A stretch of DNA of 64,000 bases. Origin: Acinetobacter portensis. Its GTDB lineage: Bacteria; Pseudomonadota; Gammaproteobacteria; Pseudomonadales; Moraxellaceae. The position numbers and the translations under genes are program-made. The notes under the pieces were generated by a model, which saw only the letters and a program-made list of their open reading frames with translations, was not told the origin of the DNA and did no database searches. The stretch lies in assembly GCF_023158935.1 (NCBI RefSeq), contig NZ_CP096120.1, positions 1,302,001 to 1,366,000 of the forward strand, written 5' to 3'. Positions within the stretch are counted from its first letter, which is position 1. The number at the start of each line of letters is the position of its first letter. This document shows, one piece after another, positions 24,696-32,672 of this stretch.

Positions 24696-24847
24696 AAGAA
24701 ATGTTTGGCACACTTAGGCTATTAAATGTTCAAATCTAAAACAAACTATGCTTTTTAAGCACTTAAACTTTTTTAATACGTGAAGTCTTTGTAAAATTTA
24801 GTACAATCTAACCAAACTGCAATTTGCTTATTAAAGGTTTTATTTAA

Positions 24848-26221
24848 ATGTCGGATCAGCACGATAAGCTCAAAAACTTAAAAACCTCCTCTATGGATCG
24901 ACGCTTATCCATTGCTAAAGCATCTTTATTGGCTGGTACACGTTGGGCTGCGTCAAATGCGACATCTATTTTTTCAAGTGAAGAAGAAAAAGAAAAGAAA
25001 CGTAAAAAAGCAACCAAAGAACAAGCAGATTACCTTGTTGCAGAAATAGGTAAATTAAAAGGTTCAATTGTTAAAATTGGACAAATGATGGCTTTATATG
25101 GTGAACATTTTTTACCCGAAGAAGTTACTCAAGCTCTCAATACACTCAATAATCAAACTGTAGCACTTGCTTGGCCTGCAATTCAGGCACAACTTCAGGC
25201 GCAACTTGGTTCAAAACTAAATGAACTTACGATAGATCCTGAACCAATTGGCACCGCTTCTCTTGCTCAAGTTCATCGTGCAATTCGCAATGTAGATGGT
25301 TTAGAACTTGTACTTAAAGTTCAATATCCGGGTGTTGCAGATGCCATAGATTCAGACATGAATCTATTTAAAAATATGCTAAAACTCACACGAATTGTGC
25401 CGCAAACACGTGAATTCGACCAATGGTTCGAAGAAGTTCGTGAAATGATGCATCGTGAAGTAAATTATAAAATTGAAGCTGAAACTACACGCAGATTTGG
25501 CGAACGTTTAAAAGACGATTCACGCTATGTTGTGCCTGAAATTATTGATGAGCTTTGCACGAATGAAGTCTTATGTATGACTTTTGAGCGTGGCGTACCT
25601 ATTAATAGCCCTGTTATGCTTTCATTACCTCAGGAACGTCGCAATAAATTAGGTGAAGCATCACTTGAAATTGCTGTTCGTGAAATTTTTGAATGGGGCG
25701 AAATGCAAACCGATCCGAACTTTGGTAATTACCTTGTTCGCTTAGGTAATGGCGCAGATGTTGAAGATAAAATTATTCTTTTAGATTTTGGCGCAATCCG
25801 TCAATTCGACACACATTTACTTACTGTTGCGAAAAATCTAATTCAAGCTGGTTATGATCACGATCCTTTAGCGATGGTGAATGCAATGACTGGCTATGAA
25901 TTTTTCGATTCAATTCCGCAAAGCATTAAACCAGATATGGCAAAAGTGTTTTTATTGGCAACTGAAGCATTTAGTAGTCCTGAAAATAATGACAACTTAC
26001 CAGAAGGTGTAATGGATGAAAATTACCGTTACGACTGGAAAAAAAGCATGCTACATAGTCGTGTAATGCAACGTGCATCTAAGTCTATGGCTTCACGTTA
26101 TTTTAGTGTTCCACCTAAAGAATTTATGTTTATTAGCCGTAAATTTATTGGTGCATATACGTTTATGACTGTAATTGAAGCAAAAACCAATGTACGTGCG
26201 ATGGTTGCTAAATATATTTAA
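24848..26221 (+). CDS. ABC1/UbiB-family atypical kinase-like protein
   Basis: 457 residues. The family hallmark KIGQ is at 76-79 (KGSIVKIGQMMALYG), followed by the alanine-rich nucleotide loop (PEPIGTASLAQVH), the ion-pair lysine region (ELVLKVQYPG), the catalytic-loop-like stretch TDPNFGNYLV and LLDFGAIRQF with the metal-binding Asp. UbiB/COQ8 proteins support ubiquinone synthesis as ATPases rather than protein kinases. This one lacks the C-terminal transmembrane pair of true UbiB and has no ubi genes beside it, so it is probably a paralogue of unknown substrate. It starts at 24848 and stands alone. Confidence 0.85.
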   Translation: MSDQHDKLKNLKTSSMDRRLSIAKASLLAGTRWAASNATSIFSSEEEKEKKRKKATKEQADYLVAEIGKLKGSIVKIGQMMALYGEHFLPEEVTQALNTLNNQTVALAWPAIQAQLQAQLGSKLNELTIDPEPIGTASLAQVHRAIRNVDGLELVLKVQYPGVADAIDSDMNLFKNMLKLTRIVPQTREFDQWFEEVREMMHREVNYKIEAETTRRFGERLKDDSRYVVPEIIDELCTNEVLCMTFERGVPINSPVMLSLPQERRNKLGEASLEIAVREIFEWGEMQTDPNFGNYLVRLGNGADVEDKIILLDFGAIRQFDTHLLTVAKNLIQAGYDHDPLAMVNAMTGYEFFDSIPQSIKPDMAKVFLLATEAFSSPENNDNLPEGVMDENYRYDWKKSMLHSRVMQRASKSMASRYFSVPPKEFMFISRKFIGAYTFMTVIEAKTNVRAMVAKYI

Positions 26222-26336
26222 TATCAGCCAAATAGATTTTCTTATTTAAGCTATAAATTCATTCATTTATGTGGGCTTTTTATATTATAAAATGATATAA
26301 AAGTCCCCTATCTACACACATTTAAGTCCGTTTTTT

Positions 26337-26822
26337 ATGTACTCTCTACGCACTATTCAAATTCAAGACAACGCACAACTTGCTCAAATTATTCGCGAAG
26401 TTTCCAAAGAGTTTGGCCTGGCACCTGAAGCAGGCTTTGCCGTTGCAGATCCAATTCTAGATGACTTATATACCATATATTCACAAGAAAATGCGCAATA
26501 TTGGGTAGTTGAAAATGAACAAGGTCAAATTTTAGGTGGCGGTGGAATTTCTCCACTTCAAGGTGATAGCAGTACTTTAGAAATTCAAAAAATGTATTTT
26601 TTAGCTGAAATTCGCGGTTTGGGCTTTGCTAAAAAAATATTGGAAAATGCTTTTGAATTTACAGAAAAACAAGGTTTCAAATCTTGCTATTTAGAAACGA
26701 CTAAAGAACTTTGGCAAGCTGTAAAACTCTATGAAAAATTAGGCTTTAAACATTTAACAGCACCTAAAGGTAATACTGGTCATAGCCATGCCTGCGAAAT
26801 TTGGATGGAAAAACAAATCTAA
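26337..26822 (+). CDS. GNAT-family N-acetyltransferase
   Basis: 161 residues with a complete GNAT fold: an N-terminal helix pair (QDNAQLAQIIREVSKEFGL), a GGGGISPL strand turn, then EIQKMYFLAEIRGLGFAKK, which holds the acetyl-CoA loop (RGLGFA), and VKLYEKLGFKHL. The substrate is unknown. The pattern resembles small-molecule or amino-acid acetyltransferases of the MarR-fused/PhnO-like kind, but that is weak. It has its own terminator at 26832. Confidence 0.85.
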   Translation: MYSLRTIQIQDNAQLAQIIREVSKEFGLAPEAGFAVADPILDDLYTIYSQENAQYWVVENEQGQILGGGGISPLQGDSSTLEIQKMYFLAEIRGLGFAKKILENAFEFTEKQGFKSCYLETTKELWQAVKLYEKLGFKHLTAPKGNTGHSHACEIWMEKQI

Positions 26823-26831
26823 ATTGCACAG

Positions 26832-26876
26832 CATCAATATATTTGAATTTTAGTTTAAATATATTGATGATTTTTT
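26832..26876 (+). terminator. Terminator of the GNAT gene
   Basis: CATCAATATATTT and AAATATATTGATG form a perfect 13-base stem around a 12-base loop, followed by ATTTTTT. Confidence 0.75.
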
Positions 26877-27056
26877 AAACAAAAACAATAAACCAATGAA
26901 CAAAATCTGCTTGCCTTGATCAAAAAATAATTCATTAAATTCCAATTAAATCATTTGCTTAATTATCAAACTTTATATTTTTTAATTTCAATTAAACTTC
27001 AATTCCTTTTCTTTATGACCGTACTTATTACATAAATAAGTCGGATTCTTGCGTTT

Positions 27057-27614
27057 ATGCTTTCAAGTTTATCTGTAGAGTGGCTTCTTGCAATTGGCAT
27101 TTGCCTTGGTATTTTATTGATATTTATTTTAAGGAAAATTCATTCATTTCTGAGTGATTTTTTTAGACCTTTTAAGAAAGGAAAAACGTATTGGTGCCGT
27201 GTAACTGCTGTGAGTGATGGAGATACTCTCACCTGCTATCGACTCAATTTAAGACGCTCACAAACTAAAATCCGCTTTGCTTATATTGATGCGCCTGAAT
27301 CGAATCAAGAATATGGTGATGAAAGCCAAAGATTGGTGAAAAAATTAGTGTATCGCAGATTTGTTCGTATCAATATTACCGATGTAGACCGTTATGGTCG
27401 CTGTGTTGGTATTGTTTATCGTAGAACACGCAATGTAAATGAAGAGTTGGTTAAACGTGGTGCGGCTTGGGTATATGAAGAATATATTAAAAATGCCAAT
27501 AAACGTCAGCATTGGATGGCTTTACAAAATCAGGCAAAAAAGCAGAAGAAAGGTTTATGGAAACAAGCTAGACCTATCCGTCCTAGCATATATAGAAAAC
27601 AGGCTAAATCTTAA
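27057..27614 (+). CDS. Membrane-tethered thermonuclease (SNase-fold) protein
   Basis: 185 residues: an N-terminal hydrophobic segment (about 8-26), then a staphylococcal-nuclease OB-fold domain. The catalytic set is intact by alignment to S. aureus nuclease: Asp54 and Asp78 for calcium, Arg73, Glu81 (in YIDAPES, eight residues after the Arg as expected) and Arg115 in DRYGR. The C-terminal tail is very basic. The uncleaved N-terminal segment would place the nuclease at the membrane with the domain probably in the periplasm. A role in degrading extracellular DNA for nutrition is inferred. It ends at the terminator at 27639. Confidence 0.88.
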   Translation: MLSSLSVEWLLAIGICLGILLIFILRKIHSFLSDFFRPFKKGKTYWCRVTAVSDGDTLTCYRLNLRRSQTKIRFAYIDAPESNQEYGDESQRLVKKLVYRRFVRINITDVDRYGRCVGIVYRRTRNVNEELVKRGAAWVYEEYIKNANKRQHWMALQNQAKKQKKGLWKQARPIRPSIYRKQAKS

Positions 27615-27638
27615 ATTTAAAAGCTGGCATTTTCATAT

Positions 27639-27666
27639 AAAAAATCCTCCTTATTGGAGGATTTTT
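27639..27666. terminator. Terminator between the thermonuclease and the next gene
   Basis: AAAATCCTCC and GGAGGATTTT form a 10-base stem around a five-base loop. T runs on both sides let it serve the two convergent genes. Confidence 0.85.
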
Positions 27667-27692
27667 CAATTCTATAAAACAAATACTTAATT

Positions 27693-28184
27693 TTAGAATT
27701 TTGCGTTTAATACATTTTCTGAAACTTTGTTTTTCCAAAGATCGCGAAGTGTTGGTAAATAGAATTTTTCACCTAATTCAACAAGTTCTGCATCAATAAG
27801 TGCATTCACTTCATGCATAAATAAATAGTCAAAATCTACAGAAGATAGTTTTGTTTGCGACTTTTTGTATTCTTTTACTTTTTGCTGAGCTTTTTTCACT
27901 AAAGTATCTGCAAAAGATTTGTCTTTATATTGAGAAATTGCATTTAGACGCAATTCGATAATGCCCCAACCACTAAGTAGCAATTGAAATTTCTCAAAAT
28001 CAGCAGTGGTTGATTCCCAAGTCATTTCATCTAAATTTTCATTTTCAGGCAAAACTGGAAGTAAGAGTTCCATAACACTTGGGAAAATCTTTTTTAAACT
28101 TAAAATAAATTTAACTGGATGCTCACCTGGATAATCCTTAAATTGAACCTGTTTTTGAACATCTGTTAAATAAATATCGAGCAT
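27693..28184 (-). CDS. Uncharacterised helical protein
   Basis: 163 residues from the ATG at 28184, chosen because AGGA lies 8 bases upstream; an ATG at 28247 would add 21 residues without a binding site. No family recognised. The protein is soluble, with a central acidic stretch, helical segments and a lysine-rich middle (KKAQQKVKEYKKSQ). No signal peptide or membrane segment. It is convergent with the thermonuclease gene and shares its terminator. Confidence 0.7.
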   Translation of the reverse strand: MLDIYLTDVQKQVQFKDYPGEHPVKFILSLKKIFPSVMELLLPVLPENENLDEMTWESTTADFEKFQLLLSGWGIIELRLNAISQYKDKSFADTLVKKAQQKVKEYKKSQTKLSSVDFDYLFMHEVNALIDAELVELGEKFYLPTLRDLWKNKVSENVLNAKF

Positions 28185-28404
28185 TGAAAATTTTCCTAGA
28201 TTGATTACTGCTTGTAGTAGATCGCAGTAATTTAAAACGAAGTGCATTTTAACAATTATGGCAGGTTATTCAAAGTTAAATCATTAATAGCGATTAGAAG
28301 AAACTTTTTCGCTTTTTAATTCGTCAATTCATAAAGGGTTGTAAGGTTTGGTGATTAGCTGACATACAGTGCAATATGTATTTTTCAATCTCTGGAGATC
28401 ATCC

Positions 28405-28551
28405 ATGATCGCTATTATTGTTAAATCCATAAACACCTTAACAGCTTTACACGAATCCGATGGTAAAGTTGGTGACACAATATCAATCTATTCAGCTATT
28501 GATGGTTCTCTTATTGAAGAATGCGTAATATTTGAATGTGAAAGCTATTAA
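28405..28551 (+). CDS. 48-residue uncharacterised small protein
   Basis: Begins MIAIIVKSINTLTALHE and ends ECVIFECESY, with strand-rich character. The ATG at 28405 has TGGAGA 8 bases upstream, and a strong bidirectional terminator follows six bases after the stop, so the gene is a compact transcription unit. A longer frame from 28369 lacks a binding site. No family recognised. The alternation of hydrophobic and acidic residues suggests a small beta-rich domain, perhaps a dimer, but this is a guess. Confidence 0.6.
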   Translation: MIAIIVKSINTLTALHESDGKVGDTISIYSAIDGSLIEECVIFECESY

Positions 28552-28556
28552 TAAGT

Positions 28557-28583
28557 AAAAGCCCTCTATCGAGGGCTTTTTTA
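28557..28583. terminator. Bidirectional terminator between the small gene and fumC
   Basis: AAAAGCCCTC and GAGGGCTTTT form a 10-base stem around TATC, with T runs both ways. Confidence 0.88.
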
Positions 28584-28595
28584 TTTAGAATTCCA

Positions 28596-29990
28596 TCACT
28601 TCACATTCGGTGAAATCATTTGTTCAGGTCTTACAACTTCATCAAATTGCTCTGCGGTCACCAAATTCAGCTCAATAGCAACTTGCTTTAAAGTCTTTCC
28701 TTCTTTATATGCAGTTTTCGCAACTTTTGCTGCATTTTCATAACCAATTACGGGGTTTAAAGCGGTTACAAGCATTAAAGAATTATGTAAATATTCATCA
28801 ATTTTTTCACGGTTTGGTTCAATACCTACCGCGCAATGCTCATTAAAACTATTACATGCATCACCCAATAATTGAATAGACTGTAAAAGGTTAAAAGCAA
28901 TTACAGGCATAAACACATTTAATTCAAAATTACCTGATGCACCTGCTACGTTAATGGTTGTGTCATTACCCAAAACTTGAGCAACCACCATTGTCATTGC
29001 TTCACTTTGAGTTGGGTTTACTTTCCCCGGCATAATGCTTGAACCAGGTTCATTTTCAGGAATACGAATTTCCCCAAAACCGCAACGTGGTCCACTTGCT
29101 AACCAGCGAATATCATTGGCAATTTTATTTAAGCTTGCAGCCAAAGTTTTTAAAGCACCAGAAGCAAATACCGCAGCATCTCTACCTGCTAAAGCTTCAA
29201 ACTTATTCGGTGCAGTTATAAAAGGTAAGCCTGTTAAAGCACCCAATTGATCCGCCGCTTTCACCGCATAGTCAGGATGTGCATTTAAACCTGTACCTAC
29301 AGCAGTACCACCTAAAGGCAACTCATACAAACCTGTTAAAGCTTGTTGTAAACGTTTTAAGCCATGATCTAACTGAGATACATATCCACTAAATTCCTGA
29401 CCTAACGTTAAAGGTGTAGCATCTTGCAAATGCGTACGACCAATTTTCACAATATCCGAAAATTCTTTTGATTTTTTATCTAATGTGTCACGTAAATTGG
29501 TCACAGCAGGAATGAGTAATTCATTGATTTGTAAACTTGCAGCCACATGAATTGCAGTTGGAAATGAGTCATTTGTAGATTGTGCACGGTTCACATGATC
29601 ATTTGGATGCACAGGTTTTTGCGAACCTAATGGATTTCCTAATTTTTGATTGGCAATGTTAGCAATCACTTCATTACAGTTCATATTACTTTGCGTACCA
29701 GAACCTGTTTGCCATACCACCAAAGGAAATTGTGCATCCCACTTTCCTTCAATCACTTCATCTGCTGCACCTACAATATATTGTGCCAATTCTGTAGGAA
29801 TTTGATTTAGCTCTGCATTGGTGATTGCCGCGGCTTTTTTAACTAAACCCATTGCGCAAATCATAGGACGTGGTAAACGCTCACCACCAATTTTGAAATT
29901 CTGTAAGCTACGTTGAGTTTGCGCACCCCACATTGCTTCACTTGGAACTTCAACTTCACCCATTGTGTCGTGTTCAATACGTGTTTGCAT
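28596..29990 (-). CDS. fumC: Class II fumarate hydratase
   Basis: Converts fumarate and water to L-malate in the TCA cycle. The enzyme is iron-free, heat-stable and oxidant-resistant, and works as a tetramer. The 464 residues match the family. Seen motifs are [36 protein letters not shown] and the superfamily signature [13 protein letters not shown] with the catalytic serine loop. A Fur-box-like sequence lies about 100 bases upstream, as expected for a fumarase used when iron is scarce. The GalE-like gene lies upstream on the same strand. Confidence 0.98.
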   Translation of the reverse strand: MQTRIEHDTMGEVEVPSEAMWGAQTQRSLQNFKIGGERLPRPMICAMGLVKKAAAITNAELNQIPTELAQYIVGAADEVIEGKWDAQFPLVVWQTGSGTQSNMNCNEVIANIANQKLGNPLGSQKPVHPNDHVNRAQSTNDSFPTAIHVAASLQINELLIPAVTNLRDTLDKKSKEFSDIVKIGRTHLQDATPLTLGQEFSGYVSQLDHGLKRLQQALTGLYELPLGGTAVGTGLNAHPDYAVKAADQLGALTGLPFITAPNKFEALAGRDAAVFASGALKTLAASLNKIANDIRWLASGPRCGFGEIRIPENEPGSSIMPGKVNPTQSEAMTMVVAQVLGNDTTINVAGASGNFELNVFMPVIAFNLLQSIQLLGDACNSFNEHCAVGIEPNREKIDEYLHNSLMLVTALNPVIGYENAAKVAKTAYKEGKTLKQVAIELNLVTAEQFDEVVRPEQMISPNVK

Positions 29991-30090
29991 TTACTACCCC
30001 TAAGGTCTGTTCGCTATTGCCAAGCTATAGCAAATTTAGTGTCTTAAATATTGTTGCTTGTAAATTATCATATTTAAAATAAAAACAATT

Positions 30091-30109
30091 GTAAATGATA
30101 ATTATTTAC
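30091..30109 (-). promoter_or_regulatory. Fur-box-like site upstream of fumC
   Basis: GTAAATGATAATTATTTAC is a near-palindromic 19-mer that agrees with the classical Fur consensus at 14 of 19 positions by my count. It lies between the stop of the GalE-like gene and the fumC start. Iron-Fur repression of the iron-independent fumarase is known in Pseudomonas and E. coli; here it is inferred. Confidence 0.55.
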
Positions 30110-30122
30110 AATAACTCATTAA

Positions 30123-31127
30123 TTATGCGTTTAACTGCTTTTGATAAAACAGCCATTCATCTTCTATCATTTGTTTAATTGTTTTTTGCGCTTTCCAATT
30201 AAACATACGTTGTACTTTTTCTGACGATGCACCAACTTGAGATAACTCTTCACCTTCAAAATAATTTGCATCAATTGTTGGAATTACTACATTTGTAACT
30301 TTAGAAACTACATCTAATAATTGTTGAATAGAGCAATTTTCACCTGAAATATTAAATATTTCATAAGCTTGATTTTGATAATACAACCATTGCAAAGATA
30401 AGCTCACCGCAGAACAAACATCCATTACATGTACAAAACTTCTATATGCTGTTTTATCTTCAGTATTATCATGTTTACGTAATTCTATAAATTCACGCTG
30501 CCCCGCAGCCACTTGCATTGCCAATGGCACAATATTTTTAGGAAATGGACGTATCAACTCGCCTAAATTCGTGTATTCAAAAGCCCCTGCAATATTGGCT
30601 AATCTTAAATTTACAATTTTCCACTCGGGGTCGGTCATGTAGGTATCTTTTAAAATATCTTCCGCCATTTGTAGAGATTTAATATATGGATTATTAAAGT
30701 GATAATTAAATAAATCTTCTTCTTTTAAATCTAAACTCGATTTTCCATAAACAGCTAAACTTGAAAGATAAACTAAACTTCGTACACCTGTACGCTGCAT
30801 AGCACGCAGTAAACTCATCATACAGCTAACATTTGCATTGTAATATTCAAGTGGTTTAAGCACAGATTCTGTTAAAGATTTAAACCCTGCCGCATGAACC
30901 ACACTATCTACTGCATATTGTTGAATAATATTCATTAAAGCGGGTGTATTTCGAATATCTACTTTTGCAAATGGAATGTTCATTCCTGTAATAGATTCTA
31001 GGCGTGCAAGGTTGCTCATGTCAGTATTGGATAAATTATCGACCAAAAGCACCTCTTGCCCTTGAGCCAAAAGGCTTAAAGCAATGTGAGATCCTATAAA
31101 GCCTAATCCACCTGTGACCAAAATCAT
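30123..31127 (-). CDS. GalE-like NAD-dependent epimerase family protein, catalytic lysine absent
   Basis: 334 residues with the extended short-chain dehydrogenase fold. The N-terminal nucleotide loop is TGGLGFIGSH (5-14), and GFKSLTESVLKPLEYYNANV matches the UDP-galactose 4-epimerase pattern. Ser122/Ser123 and Tyr148 of the catalytic triad are present, but the YxxxK lysine is replaced: the sequence is Tyr148-Ile-Lys-Ser-Leu152, against Y-G-K-S-K in GalE. The length fits GalE (338). The lost lysine normally holds NAD and lowers the tyrosine pKa, so activity may be reduced or changed. No sugar genes are adjacent. It precedes fumC on the same strand. Confidence 0.8.
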   Translation of the reverse strand: MILVTGGLGFIGSHIALSLLAQGQEVLLVDNLSNTDMSNLARLESITGMNIPFAKVDIRNTPALMNIIQQYAVDSVVHAAGFKSLTESVLKPLEYYNANVSCMMSLLRAMQRTGVRSLVYLSSLAVYGKSSLDLKEEDLFNYHFNNPYIKSLQMAEDILKDTYMTDPEWKIVNLRLANIAGAFEYTNLGELIRPFPKNIVPLAMQVAAGQREFIELRKHDNTEDKTAYRSFVHVMDVCSAVSLSLQWLYYQNQAYEIFNISGENCSIQQLLDVVSKVTNVVIPTIDANYFEGEELSQVGASSEKVQRMFNWKAQKTIKQMIEDEWLFYQKQLNA

Positions 31128-31195
31128 TGTATACTACCTTTTTCTTATCAAATCAGAATGTCTCCTATTGGGAAACTGTTGATGTGTGAATTTCG

Positions 31196-31564
31196 ATGAG
31201 TACTTTATTACTAATAACATCTGCACCTACTTCTATTCATGCTTGGCATGCGTTGGGTTTAGCCCAAGCCTTGCACAGTAAAAATGAAGATTTTCGTGTT
31301 TTCTTCTATCAAGACGGTGTATCTGTTGCCAATGAATTGCAATGGGTTCCAGATGATCAAAGAAACCTAAAAGCCGAATGGCAAAAACTCGCAATTCGGT
31401 TGCCTGTTTGCGTAAGCGCAGCACTTGCGCGCGGTATTTGTGATGAAGAAAATGCAAAAAGGCATCATCTTAAGCAACACAATTTAGCACAAGGCTTTGA
31501 ATTGGTTGGCTTAGGTGAACTTGCAGATGCAGTTCAATCTACAGATCGTCTACTTCAATTCTAA
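31196..31564 (+). CDS. tusD: Sulfur-transfer protein TusD
   Basis: Part of the TusBCD relay that passes persulfide sulfur from TusA to TusE and MnmA for 2-thiolation of tRNA wobble uridine. 122 residues with the DsrE fold: an N-terminal strand (LLLITSAPTS), FFYQDGV, and the active Cys72 in LPVCVSAALARG, which corresponds to E. coli TusD Cys78. It is first in a tusD-tusC-tusB-tusE run and divergent from the GalE-like gene. Confidence 0.92.
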   Translation: MSTLLLITSAPTSIHAWHALGLAQALHSKNEDFRVFFYQDGVSVANELQWVPDDQRNLKAEWQKLAIRLPVCVSAALARGICDEENAKRHHLKQHNLAQGFELVGLGELADAVQSTDRLLQF

Positions 31565-31608
31565 TCTTGTTTTCCAATAAAACCAGTTGCATTCAAAAGG
31601 TAAATTGT

Positions 31609-31959
31609 GTGAAAAATGTACTCATAATTTTAACTCAAGCGAATTTAACAAGCTTGCAAGCACATGAAAGTTTGTCTGCAACAATGGTACTCGCGACCTT
31701 TGGCTGTGAAGTGAAAGTCGTTCTGCAAGATGCCGCACTCAGCCTATTACAATCAGATTTACAGTTCGACCAGCTTAAACATGTGTTTAAAGTGGCTTCA
31801 AATATGGTCGATAGTTTTGAGTTCTACGACTTATCTCCAATTTTTGTAGAAAGCCAAAATAAAGATTCAATTTTTGTTAAAAACAGCACACAAGAAATTG
31901 AATTTATTGAATTAAATTCAAAATACATTCAAAATTTTGATCATGTTTTGTATTGGTAA
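31609..31959 (+). CDS. tusC: Sulfur-transfer protein TusC
   Basis: 116 residues from a GTG at 31609, which has AAAAGG 8 bases upstream. A TTG-initiated extension back to 31567 has no binding site and adds 14 atypical residues. DsrF-like fold: VKNVLIILTQANLTSLQAHES, LATFGCEVKVVLQDAAL and the C-terminal VLYW. TusC sits in the TusBCD hexamer and is not the sulfur-carrying subunit. It lies 44 bases after tusD. Confidence 0.88.
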   Translation: MKNVLIILTQANLTSLQAHESLSATMVLATFGCEVKVVLQDAALSLLQSDLQFDQLKHVFKVASNMVDSFEFYDLSPIFVESQNKDSIFVKNSTQEIEFIELNSKYIQNFDHVLYW

Positions 31960-31975
31960 ATAAATGGACAACGTA

Positions 31976-32260
31976 ATGACAAATAATACACTTTATTTAG
32001 TCCAATCTAGTTTTAATGAAAGCCCTGCTATGCTAGAAAAACTAAAACAGCTTTATATTACAAATGATGCTGTGGTTTTAATGGGTGAAGCTATTCTATA
32101 TGCAAGTGCAGTACTGGCTAATGGTATAAACCAAGTTTATGTATTAGAAAATGAAGCGGAAAATTTAGCACAATTAGAATCTGCACAAATTGAAGTGATT
32201 TCATACAACCAATTTGCAGATTTAGCATTAAAGTTTAAACGTAGCATTCGTTTAAAATAA
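31976..32260 (+). CDS. tusB: Sulfur-transfer protein TusB
   Basis: 94 residues from the ATG at 31976; an ATG at 31964 would add four. The DsrH-like pattern TLYLVQSS, VLMGEAILYA and a C-terminal strand-helix fits TusB (95 residues in E. coli). It completes the TusBCD complex. It starts 16 bases after tusC. Start choice is uncertain since neither ATG has a strong binding site. Confidence 0.85.
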   Translation: MTNNTLYLVQSSFNESPAMLEKLKQLYITNDAVVLMGEAILYASAVLANGINQVYVLENEAENLAQLESAQIEVISYNQFADLALKFKRSIRLK

Positions 32261-32302
32261 TCGATCAATCACATTATTGTTTTACAAGTTTAAAGGCACT
32301 TT

Positions 32303-32614
32303 ATGAGTTTAGAATTGGATCAAGATGGTCACTTAGTTGATTACACCATTTGGAATGAAGATGTTGCTCAGGAACTTGCAAATAGTTTAGATCTTGAACT
32401 AAGTGAATGGCATTTCCAAATTTTAAATGCTGTACGCCAGTTTTATGCACAATTTGGACATTCTCCTGCAACGCGCCCGCTCATTAAATTTTTAATGAAA
32501 ACTGTTGGACCTGAAGTTGATAATGCAATGCTTCAGGATAAATTTAAAACAGGTTTGGTTGCACGTCATTTAAGCCGTTTGGCGGGTATTCCAAAGCCTG
32601 CAAACTGTTTATAA
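32303..32614 (+). CDS. tusE: Sulfur-acceptor protein TusE (DsrC family)
   Basis: 103 residues. It accepts persulfide from TusD and hands it to MnmA. The DsrC signature is present: DGHLVDYTIWNEDVAQELA, FYAQFGHSPATRPL and a C-terminal arm IPKPANCL with the single conserved penultimate cysteine (Cys102, corresponding to E. coli Cys108). Only one C-terminal cysteine is present, which is expected for TusE and not for sulfite-reducing DsrC. It follows tusB by 42 bases and ends the operon at a strong terminator. Confidence 0.93.
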   Translation: MSLELDQDGHLVDYTIWNEDVAQELANSLDLELSEWHFQILNAVRQFYAQFGHSPATRPLIKFLMKTVGPEVDNAMLQDKFKTGLVARHLSRLAGIPKPANCL

Positions 32615-32632
32615 ATTAAAAGTTTTGCATTT

Positions 32633-32660
32633 AAAAAGCACCCAATTGGGTGCTTTTTTT
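32633..32660. terminator. Bidirectional terminator between tusE and gltS
   Basis: A perfect palindrome of AAAAAGCACCCAA and its complement, with T runs on both strands, between two convergent genes. Confidence 0.9.
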
Positions 32661-32672
32661 AAAGATTTATAT

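Noticed and set aside
28248-28404. Extra small gene or sRNA in the gap before the 48-residue gene
   Set aside because: Only AT-rich sequence with no binding site, hairpin-terminator or coding pattern that I could support.
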